From assembly GCA_018711005.1 (NCBI GenBank), contig DVIT01000055.1, forward strand, positions 1 through 32,120: 32,120 bases of DNA. Reading direction: 5' to 3'. The position numbers were made by a program, and so were the translations under genes. Positions 17,314 to 26,140 of the stretch are shown here, piece after piece (position 1 is the first letter of the stretch; every line of letters starts with the position of its first letter). The DNA comes from Candidatus Scybalocola faecigallinarum. GTDB taxonomy: Bacteria > Bacillota > Clostridia > Lachnospirales > Lachnospiraceae. The notes below the pieces were generated by a model. It did no database searches and was not told the origin of the DNA. It saw nothing but the letters and a program-made list of their open reading frames with translations.

Positions 17314-18287
17314 TGCTCCTCCTTCAGCCACCGGGCAATATCCAGGGCATAATACGTAATGATCATCTTGGCGCCGGCACGCTTCATGGCAGTCATGCTT
17401 TCCATAACAATGGATCTTTCATCCACCCATCCGTTTTGCGCCGCTGCCTTCATCAGGGAATATTCTCCGCTGACGCTGTAGGTACATAGAGGCAGGTCAA
17501 AACGATCGCTGATAGTCTTAACAATATCCAGGTAAGCCATAGCCGGCTTCACCATTAAAATGTCCGCCCCTTCTTCCACATCCAGGGCCGCCTCCACAAG
17601 GGCTTCCTTTTTATTTCTCCAATCCATCTGATAAGATTTACGGTCGCCAAAGGCCGGAGCGCTGTCTGCAGCCTGGCGGAACGGGCCGTAAAATGCAGAC
17701 GCATATTTAATGCTGTAAGCCATGATCAGCGTATCCTGGCATCCGGCCTCATCTAAGGCATGGCGCATATGGCCAATGCGTCCGTCCATCATATCCGACG
17801 GGGCAACAATATCCGCCCCGGACTTTGCACAGCTTACAGCAGCTTTGGACAAAAGAGTCAGGGTAGGATCATTTAAGATCTTTCCGTGATCCACAACGCC
17901 GCAGTGGCCGTGGCTTGTATATTCACATAAACAAATATCCGCAATGCAGATCATGTCCGGATACAGAGATTTTGTTAAGCGCAGGGCTTTTTGGACAATG
18001 CCGTCCATATCGTAGGCGCCGCTGCCCACCTCATCTTTATGATCCGGAACGCCAAAGAAAATAATGGATCTGACACCGCAGTCTGCGATTTCTTTTAAAT
18101 GTTCTTCAAAACGGTCCAGAGAATAGTGATAAATCCCGGGCATGGACGGGATTTCTTCTTTAATATTTTCTCCCTCCACAACAAATACAGGATAGATCAG
18201 GTCGCTCACATGCAGGTCGGTCTCATGGACCAGGTCACGGATCGCCTGTGTGGCTCTAAGCCGTCTTGGCCGGCGTACTAATTCCAT
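17310..18287 (-). CDS. hemB: Porphobilinogen synthase HemB
   Basis: This 325-residue enzyme condenses two 5-aminolevulinate molecules to porphobilinogen. The Schiff-base lysines are Lys194 in 'SIKYASAFYGPF' and Lys247 in 'MVKPAMAYLD'. The cysteines at 119, 121 and 129 in 'CLCEYTSHGHCG' mark a zinc-dependent enzyme. The ATG at 18287 follows GAGGAG. It sits between the hemC-cobA-hemD fusion and hemL. Confidence 0.97.
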   Translation of the reverse strand: MELVRRPRRLRATQAIRDLVHETDLHVSDLIYPVFVVEGENIKEEIPSMPGIYHYSLDRFEEHLKEIADCGVRSIIFFGVPDHKDEVGSGAYDMDGIVQKALRLTKSLYPDMICIADICLCEYTSHGHCGVVDHGKILNDPTLTLLSKAAVSCAKSGADIVAPSDMMDGRIGHMRHALDEAGCQDTLIMAYSIKYASAFYGPFRQAADSAPAFGDRKSYQMDWRNKKEALVEAALDVEEGADILMVKPAMAYLDIVKTISDRFDLPLCTYSVSGEYSLMKAAAQNGWVDERSIVMESMTAMKRAGAKMIITYYALDIARWLKEEQ

Positions 18288-18301
18288 GAAAAATCATCTC
18301 C

Positions 18302-20722
18302 TCAATTTTTATCATCAGCCATTAAGCACTGGATCAGGCCGTCAATATTATAGGTTTTGGCCGTTTTATATACAGAAAGCCCCCGGGCCGCAGCCTCAGC
18401 TTCAGTGACCGGACCGATACATAAAAGCTTTGCATTATAGGAAATATCTCCGGTCATCTGTGCAAAAGCATCTGCTGCGGAAGCGCTGCACAAGGCCACA
18501 TAATCGGTCTGATCCAAAAGCCGGCAAAGCTCCGGCATTTTACGGGTATCCACAGCAGTTTCATACAAGGATACCACCGTATGGGAAATTCCCCGGCGTG
18601 TCAGGGCTTCCGGAAGCACTTTGGATGCCTGGGCTGCCCTGAGCAGTACGATACGGTCATTTTCCTTAAGACCTGGAACCCAATCTCTGGCCATGGCCTG
18701 GCTGGAAAATTCTTCGGGGACATAGTCACAGTAAATGCCGTACCCGGCAAGAGCCTTTGCCGTTCCATCCCCAATGGCGGCAAATTTTAAATAGGCCAGG
18801 GTGCGCATGTCGATGCTGCGCGCTTTTAATCCCCGGAAAAATACATCCACCCCATTGCGGCTTGTAAATACAGCCCATGTATAATCTGAAAGCTTCTCAT
18901 ACATATCCTCCACCTGGGGGCTGCAAAGCGGCCGGGTGTAGATCAGGGAAAATGGCACGGCCTGGGCGCCCAAGTCTTCCAGCTTTTCGGCCATTTCATC
19001 GGCCAGAGGCTTTGTTCCGGTTAAAAGGACGCTTGTCCCGGCCAAAGGCTTTTTTTCATACCATGCCAGCGCTTCGTGAAGGGATACCACAGAGCCTACC
19101 ACAGTAATGGCCGGCGTGCGTATGCCTTCATTTCTGGCAATGTCCGCAATATTTTCCAGGGTTCCTGACGCCATGCGCTGCCGGGCCGTTGTCCCGGATT
19201 CCAGCACTGCCGCAGGGGTTTTGGGATCTTTTCCATGCTCCATCAGCCGGGCGGCAATATCCGGGAGATTTTTAAGCCCCATTAAAAACACCAGGGTGCC
19301 TTCCTCTTTTGCCAAAGTGGCATAATCCAAAGCTTCCCGGGATTTTGTCCCGTCCTCATGGCCGGTGATCACATGGAACGATGAGGCCAGCCCCCGGTGG
19401 GTCACCGGAATGCCCTGGTAGGCAGGAACGCTGTAGGATGATGAAATCCCGGGGATCACCTCAAAATCGATCCCGGCTTCCCGAAGCGCCAGCCCTTCCT
19501 CGCCGCCCCGGCCGAAAATAAACACATCGCCCCCCTTAAGCCGTGCCACCGTATATCCTTTCCTGGCATAGGAAACGATCAGGCGGCTGATCTCCTCCTG
19601 CTTCATATAATGGCTTCCGGCCCGTTTTCCCGCGTAAATCAGCAGGGCGTCCTCCCGGGCTTCATTAAGCAGCGCCGGGGATGCCAGATTATCATAAATG
19701 ATCACCTGGGCCTTTTTCAGGCACTCCAATCCTTTTTGAGAGATCAGGCCCCGGTCTCCCGGCCCGGCGCCAATAAAATAAACATATCCCGGCTTCTTGC
19801 CGGCTAAAAGCTTTTCAGCCAGTTCTTTTCCAAGGGCGCCGCCCTCATTTGCCGGACGGCTGCCGGTCATGCGCGCCATGTGGACACCGTCAGAAGCATA
19901 CAAAGCATCCATATGGATCTGCCCGTCACTGACCCATGACAGGGCCGCAGCCGGGGCATTGCAGCTTCCGCCGATGGCCTGCAAAAATGCCCGCTCTGCC
20001 GCCAGCATTTCCCAGGCATCCGGATCGGTAATGGCCTGCAATACATCTTCTAAATGGCCCTGGCGGGTTTCCACTGCCAAAAGTCCCTGGCCTGCCGCCG
20101 GGAGCATTTGGGCCACATCCAGCGGCGTCCATGAAAAGCGGCTGTAATCAAAATCGTCCCCAAGTGCCCCGGCGGCCTGATTTTCTTCCAGGCGGCTGAC
20201 ACCGGCCTGAGCCAAAATAATGCCATCATATTCTCCGGCTGCCAGCTTGTTTAACCGTGTCTGGACATTGCCCCGGATCGGCTTTATGGTGATCCCGGGA
20301 TTTACAGCTTTAAGCTGAAGCTCCCGGCGCAGGCTGCCCGTACCGATCACAAAGCCCCGGGGAAGTTTTGCCAGATCCTGCGGCGCACCGCTGCCTTTAC
20401 AGGTCACCAGCATATCTTTTTGCGGCGCGCGCTTTGCCACTGCCCCAAGGACAAGGCCCGGCGTCAGCTCCACGGGCATATCTTTAGCGCTGTGGACCGC
20501 AATATCAATTTCTCCCGATAAAAGCTGGTCCTCCAGCTCCCGGGTAAATACGCCTTTTCCTCCAAAGCTGGCCAGCGACTTATCCAGCCGCTCATCCCCC
20601 TGGGTGGAAATAGGCACGATCTCCACATGGATATGTGGAAACTTTTCTTCAATCAGATCTGCAATGATCCGGGTCTGCACCAGAGCCAGAAGGCTTTTCC
20701 GGCTCCCCGCCTTGATCACCAT
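18302..20722 (-). CDS. hemC-cobA-hemD: Trifunctional HemC-CobA-HemD fusion
   Basis: This 806-residue protein joins three enzymes. Residues 1-308 are hydroxymethylbilane synthase, with 'KDMP' at 80-83 and the dipyrromethane-cofactor cysteine Cys254 in 'GGSCNAP'. Residues 312-560 are uroporphyrinogen-III C-methyltransferase, with '[11 protein letters not shown]', '[15 protein letters not shown]' and 'GIPVTHRG'. Residues 562-806 are uroporphyrinogen-III synthase, with '[13 protein letters not shown]' and '[12 protein letters not shown]'. Together they take porphobilinogen to precorrin-2, which may channel the unstable hydroxymethylbilane. I chose the ATG at 20722 because GGAGGG lies 7 bases upstream. 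That start lies 74 bases inside the preceding dehydrogenase gene, an unusually long overlap. Confidence 0.93.
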   Translation of the reverse strand: MVIKAGSRKSLLALVQTRIIADLIEEKFPHIHVEIVPISTQGDERLDKSLASFGGKGVFTRELEDQLLSGEIDIAVHSAKDMPVELTPGLVLGAVAKRAPQKDMLVTCKGSGAPQDLAKLPRGFVIGTGSLRRELQLKAVNPGITIKPIRGNVQTRLNKLAAGEYDGIILAQAGVSRLEENQAAGALGDDFDYSRFSWTPLDVAQMLPAAGQGLLAVETRQGHLEDVLQAITDPDAWEMLAAERAFLQAIGGSCNAPAAALSWVSDGQIHMDALYASDGVHMARMTGSRPANEGGALGKELAEKLLAGKKPGYVYFIGAGPGDRGLISQKGLECLKKAQVIIYDNLASPALLNEAREDALLIYAGKRAGSHYMKQEEISRLIVSYARKGYTVARLKGGDVFIFGRGGEEGLALREAGIDFEVIPGISSSYSVPAYQGIPVTHRGLASSFHVITGHEDGTKSREALDYATLAKEEGTLVFLMGLKNLPDIAARLMEHGKDPKTPAAVLESGTTARQRMASGTLENIADIARNEGIRTPAITVVGSVVSLHEALAWYEKKPLAGTSVLLTGTKPLADEMAEKLEDLGAQAVPFSLIYTRPLCSPQVEDMYEKLSDYTWAVFTSRNGVDVFFRGLKARSIDMRTLAYLKFAAIGDGTAKALAGYGIYCDYVPEEFSSQAMARDWVPGLKENDRIVLLRAAQASKVLPEALTRRGISHTVVSLYETAVDTRKMPELCRLLDQTDYVALCSASAADAFAQMTGDISYNAKLLCIGPVTEAEAAARGLSVYKTAKTYNIDGLIQCLMADDKN

Positions 20723-21347
20723 ACATATCCCTCCGTTCAACAATTTCATAAAAAATCTCCAGGGGAATATTCCCCTCATGCTCCAGGCCATAGCTTGTCA
20801 GCCGGGCCATGATCCTGCTCCGCTTTATCTCGTCATCTGCCATTGGCCGCAAAAGGCTCCGATACATGGCCAGCTGACGGCCTAAAGCGCCGTACCAGGG
20901 CGGAAGCGCTGCCTCAATATCCTCCCGGATCTTTTTAGAAAGGGAAGGCGCAGGCGGCTGCAGGCAGATCCCCACAGAAATCCCTTCCATAACAACAAGG
21001 GATGGGAAAATAAAAGTGGAGTTATCTTCCCCGGTGGCACAGTTGACAGGAATTTCCCGGCTGCGGCACAGCCTGGAGATCCGCTCGTTAAAAGCCTTAT
21101 CCGATGTCGCGCACACCACCAGAGAAACATTTTGGATCAGCGCCCCGGGATCCGTTTGCCCATCTTTCAGGCAAACTGCCCCCTTACTGGCCAGCGCCAT
21201 AATCTCCGGCTCATATTGGAGAGAACAGACCTCTACCCTGGCCCCCACAGCCAGCAGGGTGCGGATCTTGCGCAGGGCAACTTTGCCCCCTCCAAATACA
21301 AGGCACCGGCGGCCTTCAAGATTTACAAAAAATGGAAATAATGCCAT
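20649..21347 (-). CDS. Precorrin-2 dehydrogenase (SirC/CysG N-terminal type)
   Basis: This 232-residue NAD-dependent enzyme oxidises precorrin-2 to sirohydrochlorin. The Rossmann start 'PFFVNLEGRRCLVFGGGKVALRK' region spans residues 5-27. 'VVCATSDKAFNERI' carries Asp83 at the position of the catalytic aspartate of CysG and Met8p. 'LQPPAPSLSKKIREDI' marks the dimer and active-site region. Met8p and CysG also insert metal, so this protein could be the missing cobaltochelatase, but that cannot be decided from sequence. The tail after about residue 205 is hydrophilic and overlaps the start of the HemC fusion. The ATG at 21347 follows AAAGGA. Confidence 0.9.
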   Translation of the reverse strand: MALFPFFVNLEGRRCLVFGGGKVALRKIRTLLAVGARVEVCSLQYEPEIMALASKGAVCLKDGQTDPGALIQNVSLVVCATSDKAFNERISRLCRSREIPVNCATGEDNSTFIFPSLVVMEGISVGICLQPPAPSLSKKIREDIEAALPPWYGALGRQLAMYRSLLRPMADDEIKRSRIMARLTSYGLEHEGNIPLEIFYEIVERRDMYGDQGGEPEKPSGSGADPDHCRSD

Positions 21348-21352
21348 GGGGA

Positions 21353-22114
21353 TCAGTCCTTTTTGTCCGGAACGATACCCTCATCCAGTGTATAGCCTCT
21401 GGGGGTGATCATTTTTCCGTCTTTCACATAAGTCTGGGAATTGCCCAGGATCACAATGGAAAACATATCGATCTGAGCATCCTTAAGCTGACCTGCTGTA
21501 GTGATCTCATGGCTTTCATCCGGACGCCCTGCATTGCGCACGATCCCGGCAGGAATGTCCGGCCCCTGGATTCCTGCCACAATCTGGGCTGCCATAGCAA
21601 TATACTCGGTCCGTTTTTTGCTCTTGGGATTATAAAGGCAGATGACAAAATCCCCCTGAGCTGCACACTCCACCCGCTTCATGATCTTATCCAAAGGCGT
21701 CATCAGGTCGCTTAAGCTGATCACGGCAAAGTCATGCATTAAAGGTGCCCCTAAAATAGCTGCTGCCGCGCTGGCCGCCGTTACGCCCGGGATCACCTGG
21801 ATCTCCACATCTGCATCCATAGCCTGGGCCATTTGGAGAATGATCCCGGCCATACCGTAAATACCGCTGTCGCCGCTGCTGACCATGGCCACATCCCGGC
21901 CTTTTTGCGCCTCCAAAAGCGCCATGCGGCACCGCTGGGCCTCCTGCTTCATGGGGGTACTCATATAATTTTTATCGGGAAATATGTCTTTAAGCATATT
22001 AATATAAGTGGTATATCCCATGACCACTTGGGCGGCTTCAATAGCCTGAGCCGCTCGGAAGGTCATATCCTCTTTGCCGCCGGGTCCAAAGCCTACAACA
22101 TATAATTTTGCCAT
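21353..22114 (-). CDS. cbiH: Cobalt-precorrin-3B C17-methyltransferase CbiH
   Basis: This 253-residue SAM-dependent methyltransferase methylates C17 and drives ring contraction. Evidence is the N-terminal 'YVVGFGPGGKEDMT', the SAM-loop 'VSSGDSGIYGMA', 'VIPGVTAASAAAA' and 'CLYNPKSKKRTEY', the last being typical of CbiH/CobJ. The ATG at 22114 follows CAGGAG. It lies between hemA (3-base gap) and the dehydrogenase gene (5-base gap), so C1 precursor and ring genes are interleaved. Confidence 0.96.
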   Translation of the reverse strand: MAKLYVVGFGPGGKEDMTFRAAQAIEAAQVVMGYTTYINMLKDIFPDKNYMSTPMKQEAQRCRMALLEAQKGRDVAMVSSGDSGIYGMAGIILQMAQAMDADVEIQVIPGVTAASAAAAILGAPLMHDFAVISLSDLMTPLDKIMKRVECAAQGDFVICLYNPKSKKRTEYIAMAAQIVAGIQGPDIPAGIVRNAGRPDESHEITTAGQLKDAQIDMFSIVILGNSQTYVKDGKMITPRGYTLDEGIVPDKKD

Positions 22115-22117
22115 AAT

Positions 22118-23353
22118 CTACTCCTGTTCCTCTTTATGGGGCGCAAGGCACTGCATAAATACTTCCAGCTGCCGTGGATCTGCATTTTCCCGCACCCGGT
22201 AAAAAAACTTATCCAGCGCCCATTTCATATTTTTTTTCTGGGCATTTTTTAATATTTCATCTTCCTGTGCCCGAATATCCTCCAGGGCATTTTGAAAGAT
22301 CATCCATTTTTCAAATCCGGTTTCATATTCTTCCAAAATCGTTTGGGCAAAAGCAGCCTCCCGCAGACGGATCTCATTATTGGAGCTGGCCGTTTTCCCA
22401 AAGTCATCAATATTGCTGCACATAACCCCCGGCAATGTGCCGATGCGGCTTTCAATGTCCAGGGGCACTGCCAGATCCATAAACGCTCTCGGCTTGACGC
22501 TTTCGCCGTCCCGGTCAAAAACCAGGTACTTTTCTACAGAATCATAGGTTAATGTATAGTGAGGGCTGGAAGTGGCGCTGATGACCACATCCATATCCCC
22601 AAGATATTCGTAACGCTTTTCATAAGGGATCAGCGTATAGCTGACACTTTCCCTGCCGTGGTGGAACACGGCCCGGCAATCCTTTGGCACAGCGTCTCTT
22701 GTTGTCACAAAAACATTGGCCCGGTAATCGGACAGCAGGTTTTTAAGGACAACGGAGCCGATCTTTCCGCTGGCGCCAATGATCATCACGTTTTTATGAT
22801 CCAGCGTCCCAAGGTACTCCTGCGCTGCCCGAATGCAGATAATGGCTGTGGACATAGGCGTCTTTGACAGCTGGGTATCTGTTTTCACCCGTTTTGCCGC
22901 AGTAACTGCATATCTGAAAAATGTGTTTAAATATGTGGAACAGACTTTCAGATCTGCCGCCTGCTTCCATGCATCCTTCACCTGGCCCAGGATCTGGTCC
23001 TCCCCGATCACCATGGAGTCCAGGCCGCAGGCCACCAGGAAAAGATGGTGGATGGCTTTCTCCCCTCCGTAAAAGCGGAAAATATTTCCAATATCTGCCA
23101 TATCATAGACACCGGCGCTGCGAAGGAGCACGGACTGGACGTATTCATAAACCTCCCGCTCCCTCCGGCTGTTTTGGCACCATGTATAAACCTCCGTCCG
23201 GTTGCATGTGCTGACGATCACACATTCATCAATACATACGCCGCCATAAAGCTCCTGAAGGATACCGGCCTGCTGTTCTTTTGAAAATGCGAATCGCTCC
23301 CGTACAGACAGGGGCGCGGTTTTATGGCTGATGCTGATCAGATGTATACTCAT
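22118..23353 (-). CDS. hemA: Glutamyl-tRNA reductase HemA
   Basis: This 411-residue enzyme reduces glutamyl-tRNA to glutamate-1-semialdehyde with NADPH, the entry step to tetrapyrroles. The catalytic Cys50 is in 'STCNRTEVYTW', the conserved 'SMVIGEDQILGQVK' is present, and the NADPH fold starts at 'VMIIGASGKIG'. The C-terminal dimerisation helices are shorter than usual but recognisable. The ATG at 23353 overlaps the cbiG stop by 4 bases and follows AAGGAGG. The N-terminal 'SISHKTAPLSVRE' confirms the start. Confidence 0.97.
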   Translation of the reverse strand: MSIHLISISHKTAPLSVRERFAFSKEQQAGILQELYGGVCIDECVIVSTCNRTEVYTWCQNSRREREVYEYVQSVLLRSAGVYDMADIGNIFRFYGGEKAIHHLFLVACGLDSMVIGEDQILGQVKDAWKQAADLKVCSTYLNTFFRYAVTAAKRVKTDTQLSKTPMSTAIICIRAAQEYLGTLDHKNVMIIGASGKIGSVVLKNLLSDYRANVFVTTRDAVPKDCRAVFHHGRESVSYTLIPYEKRYEYLGDMDVVISATSSPHYTLTYDSVEKYLVFDRDGESVKPRAFMDLAVPLDIESRIGTLPGVMCSNIDDFGKTASSNNEIRLREAAFAQTILEEYETGFEKWMIFQNALEDIRAQEDEILKNAQKKNMKWALDKFFYRVRENADPRQLEVFMQCLAPHKEEQE

Positions 23354-24474
23354 GTTTCCTCCTTAAGGCCCTGAAAAAATACAGGCGCCTCTGCCAGTGC
23401 AAAAGTCATGCCGGGGTAAATGGTCTTTCCCCGGATCTTTCGGGCCTTTTGCATTGATAAATCCGGCGCCTGGGCCGGATCTTTCTCCGCATTTTGGGCT
23501 GCCGCCAGGGCACACGCCTCACACACGGAGCCCACCTGGGTCACGCTGCGGACAAACTCGCTGACCTGCACGGCTCCTGCTGCTTCCAATGCCCGGATCT
23601 GCTCATGGTCAATGATCTTTAGCTCCAGGCAGTATTTTTTTGCCAGGGATACAATGGCCGGTTCATCTTTTTTCAGCTCAATAGTACAAAGCCCGGCAAC
23701 ATCCTGCACATTGACCTGAGAGGCGCGCAAAAAATCTGAAAAAGCGGCCTCCATGGCTTCAAATGCCGTCCCCCGCTTGCATCCCACGCCTACATATAAG
23801 TTTTTCGGTCTTAAATAAAGCACCCGGTCCATGGTTTTTAATGCCTCCGGCACATCATAATCATGGCCGATAAACACCCATGGCATATCTCCCGGCGTTT
23901 CACTGCCCCCGTCCCGGCTGACACAGTTTTTATTTCCCTGTATCTGTACATTTGACGGAAAGATCCCGTCTGCCGGCCACGGGCACCACAGGCCTGCCGG
24001 GGCTTTTTCGATCATGGCGGCGCTGATATATTTCAGTACAGCAATATTTTCAATACGCAGCTGATTTTTCTTTGCAAATACATCAAATGCCAGCGTATGC
24101 TCCACATCGGTTCCTGTAGTGATCACCGCCTGTCCGTGACAAATCTTTGCCAGTGCCTGCGCCAGTTCATTGGCGCCGCCTAAATGGCCGGACAGCAGGC
24201 TGACGGCATACTGGCCCCGTGCGTCCATGACGACCACCGCCGGATCTGATGTCTTGGAAACAAGCAAGGGGGCGATGGTGCGCACAACAATGCCGGAGGC
24301 CATAACAAAAACAAGACCGTCATACAGCGGCCACATGCGGGCTGTCATTTGGGCAAAGGAACAGCCCTCCTGTAAAAGCACCTCCCGGGTCACTACCATT
24401 CCCGGCATATGCTGCGCCATGGCAGCGCACAGCCGGTCTCCCCCGGGAGTCAGGGAAAAATAGGCCAGTTTCAT
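23350..24474 (-). CDS. cbiG: Cobalt-precorrin-5A hydrolase CbiG
   Basis: This 374-residue enzyme opens the delta-lactone of cobalt-precorrin-5A and releases acetaldehyde. The central 'MASGIVVRTIAPLL' and 'SLLSGHLGGANELA' are CbiG signatures. The C-terminal domain begins at 'LYVGVGCKRGT' and ends with the 'CEACALAAA' segment. The ATG at 24474 overlaps the cbiF stop by 4 bases and follows GGGGAG. Gene order cbiF-cbiG matches the pathway order. Confidence 0.94.
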   Translation of the reverse strand: MKLAYFSLTPGGDRLCAAMAQHMPGMVVTREVLLQEGCSFAQMTARMWPLYDGLVFVMASGIVVRTIAPLLVSKTSDPAVVVMDARGQYAVSLLSGHLGGANELAQALAKICHGQAVITTGTDVEHTLAFDVFAKKNQLRIENIAVLKYISAAMIEKAPAGLWCPWPADGIFPSNVQIQGNKNCVSRDGGSETPGDMPWVFIGHDYDVPEALKTMDRVLYLRPKNLYVGVGCKRGTAFEAMEAAFSDFLRASQVNVQDVAGLCTIELKKDEPAIVSLAKKYCLELKIIDHEQIRALEAAGAVQVSEFVRSVTQVGSVCEACALAAAQNAEKDPAQAPDLSMQKARKIRGKTIYPGMTFALAEAPVFFQGLKEET

Positions 24475-25277
24475 GGCCGCTCCCCATGAACATCCTGTGC
24501 AGCGCCAGTCTCAGCATTGCCGCCGTCATGGATCCCCTGGCGAAATTCTGTAGTAAAGGTTTTATCATAAAGCTTTGACAGCTCATAATCATCTCCCAGG
24601 AAATTTCCCACAACGGTAAGGGCAGTCTTTGTGATCCCTGCTTCACGGACCTTTCCTGCAATATCCTTTAAGGTTCCCCGCACGATCTTTTCATCATCCC
24701 AGGTAGCCTTGTAAACCACAGCTGCAGGCGTCTCCTCATCATAGGATGTACAAAGCATTTCACAAAGCTTCTCGATCATACCCACGCTTAAAAAGATAAC
24801 CATGGTTGCCTTATGCTTGGCCAGCTCTGTAATTTTTTCTCTTTCCGGCACCGGAGTCCGTCCCTCCATGCGGGTCAGGATCACCGTCTGGCTTACGCCC
24901 GGCAAAGTATATTCCTTCTTAAGACTGGCTGCCACGCCTAAAAACGAGCTGACTCCTGGGATCACCGTGTAGGGAATGCTCATGGCATCCAAAGCGTCCA
25001 TCTGCTCCCGGATCGCTCCGAAAATAGACGGATCCCCTGTATGGACTCTGGCCACATCCATTCCCGCCTTGTGGCTTTCCTCCATGACCTTAAGCACTTC
25101 CTCTAATGTCATATATGCGCTGTTATACACCTTTGCCTGTGCTTTGCGGGTCTCAAGAACCTTTTCATTGACTAGGGAACCTGCATAAATGATCACATCT
25201 GCCTGATCAATGCATTTTTTCCCTTTTATTGTTAAAAGCTCCGGGTCTCCCGGGCCTGCACCAATAAAATAGATCAT
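24471..25277 (-). CDS. cbiF: Cobalt-precorrin-4 C11-methyltransferase CbiF
   Basis: This 268-residue SAM methyltransferase methylates C11. '[17 protein letters not shown]' starts the fold. 'ARVHTGDPSIFGAIREQ', 'VIPGVSSFLGVAAS' and 'VILTRMEGRTPVP' are typical of CbiF/CobM. A hydrophilic tail of about 20 residues extends beyond the fold. The ATG at 25277 follows GAGGT and lies 5 bases after the cbiL stop. Confidence 0.96.
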   Translation of the reverse strand: MIYFIGAGPGDPELLTIKGKKCIDQADVIIYAGSLVNEKVLETRKAQAKVYNSAYMTLEEVLKVMEESHKAGMDVARVHTGDPSIFGAIREQMDALDAMSIPYTVIPGVSSFLGVAASLKKEYTLPGVSQTVILTRMEGRTPVPEREKITELAKHKATMVIFLSVGMIEKLCEMLCTSYDEETPAAVVYKATWDDEKIVRGTLKDIAGKVREAGITKTALTVVGNFLGDDYELSKLYDKTFTTEFRQGIHDGGNAETGAAQDVHGERP

Positions 25278-25282
25278 TTTTC

Positions 25283-25972
25283 TTACCTCTTTATAATTAA
25301 TGTGGTAAAGTAACCATATTCTTTTTCCTCGTCCATGGGGCCGATATATTCATTTTCCATGCCTGCGTTGGAAATCACGGTTGTTTTGTCATACAGTCCT
25401 TTTTCTTTAAGGATCTTTCCAATGTCATCCATACGCCGGCCGGCCTTCATCAGCACCACGGTTTCAAAACGATCCAGGGCATCTTCAAAGGTATGGATGC
25501 CTTTAATAGAAGAAATCACGGCCATATTTTCATGGCCTTCCACCAACGGCACCTTTGCCAGAGCCGCCCCGCCGCAAAACGACGGGATCCCCGGGACAAT
25601 ACACGTATCGTAGCCCATGGCTTCCACATAGCGCAGCACGTATGTGCATGTACTGTACACAGACACATCGCCTAAGGTGATCAGCATTACATCCTGCCCC
25701 TGTTCCAGATACCCGGCAATCTTATCCGCAGCCTTTAAATGACTGTCTTTTAAAAGTTCCCTGGAATGGGCCATGGGAAATTCCAGGGGAACAATGGTTT
25801 TATTTTCCAAATCTATAACCTGACGGATAATGTTTTGGGCCGTGCTTTCCTCTCCGTACTTTTTTACAGGCACAGCCACAATATCGGCCCGGGAAAGCAG
25901 CTCGTAGGCTTTCAATGTTAAAAGCTTGGGATCCCCCGGCCCGATCCCGATTCCATAAAGTTTACCTGCCAT
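25283..25972 (-). CDS. cbiL: Cobalt-precorrin-2 C20-methyltransferase CbiL
   Basis: This 229-residue SAM methyltransferase methylates C20, the first step after cobalt insertion. 'LYGIGIGPGDPKLLTLKA' is the family start, with 'ITLGDVSVYSTCTYV' and 'VIPGIPSFCGGAA' following. The ATG at 25972 has only a weak purine-rich ribosome binding site (AAAGAGAG). It is preceded by a 168-base gap with two hairpins and a possible promoter, the only large gap inside the operon, so its expression may be separately controlled. Confidence 0.95.
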   Translation of the reverse strand: MAGKLYGIGIGPGDPKLLTLKAYELLSRADIVAVPVKKYGEESTAQNIIRQVIDLENKTIVPLEFPMAHSRELLKDSHLKAADKIAGYLEQGQDVMLITLGDVSVYSTCTYVLRYVEAMGYDTCIVPGIPSFCGGAALAKVPLVEGHENMAVISSIKGIHTFEDALDRFETVVLMKAGRRMDDIGKILKEKGLYDKTTVISNAGMENEYIGPMDEEKEYGYFTTLIIKR

Positions 25973-26002
25973 CGTTTTCTCTCTTTCATATAGGATAATG
26001 CT

Positions 26003-26100
26003 CTGTAACAGTTCAGCCAGCGGACCTGTTACAGTGCCCCGTCATAAGGGACGGGGCAAATTGCTGTAATCATTCTATCATTATTTATACAGTCAGATTA
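26003..26100 (-). promoter_or_regulatory. Structured leader and possible promoter before cbiL
   Basis: On the minus strand a possible -10 box TAGAAT (complement of 26072-26077) has only a poor -35 (complement of 26095-26100). It is followed by two perfect hairpins: an 8-bp GCCCCGTC/GACGGGGC stem (26036-26057) and a 9-bp CTGTAACAG/CTGTTACAG stem with a 14-base loop (26003-26034). Neither is followed by a T run, so they are not simple terminators. I could not match them to a known riboswitch class. The rest of the 25973-26140 gap shows nothing recognisable. Confidence 0.45.
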
Positions 26101-26140
26101 GTAATTTTTTTGGATGTTATGGTAAAGGTCACCACGGGGA

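Noticed and set aside
26012-26034. Plus-strand sequence resembling the 3' part of a cobalamin riboswitch (AGCCAG..GACCTG)
   Set aside because: It is antisense to the cbi genes, the rest of the riboswitch core is missing, and the bases are explained by the CTGTAACAG hairpin.
26003-26057. NiCo-type metal riboswitch before cbiL
   Set aside because: Two independent stems are visible, but not the four-way junction or conserved purine segments I would need to support that class.
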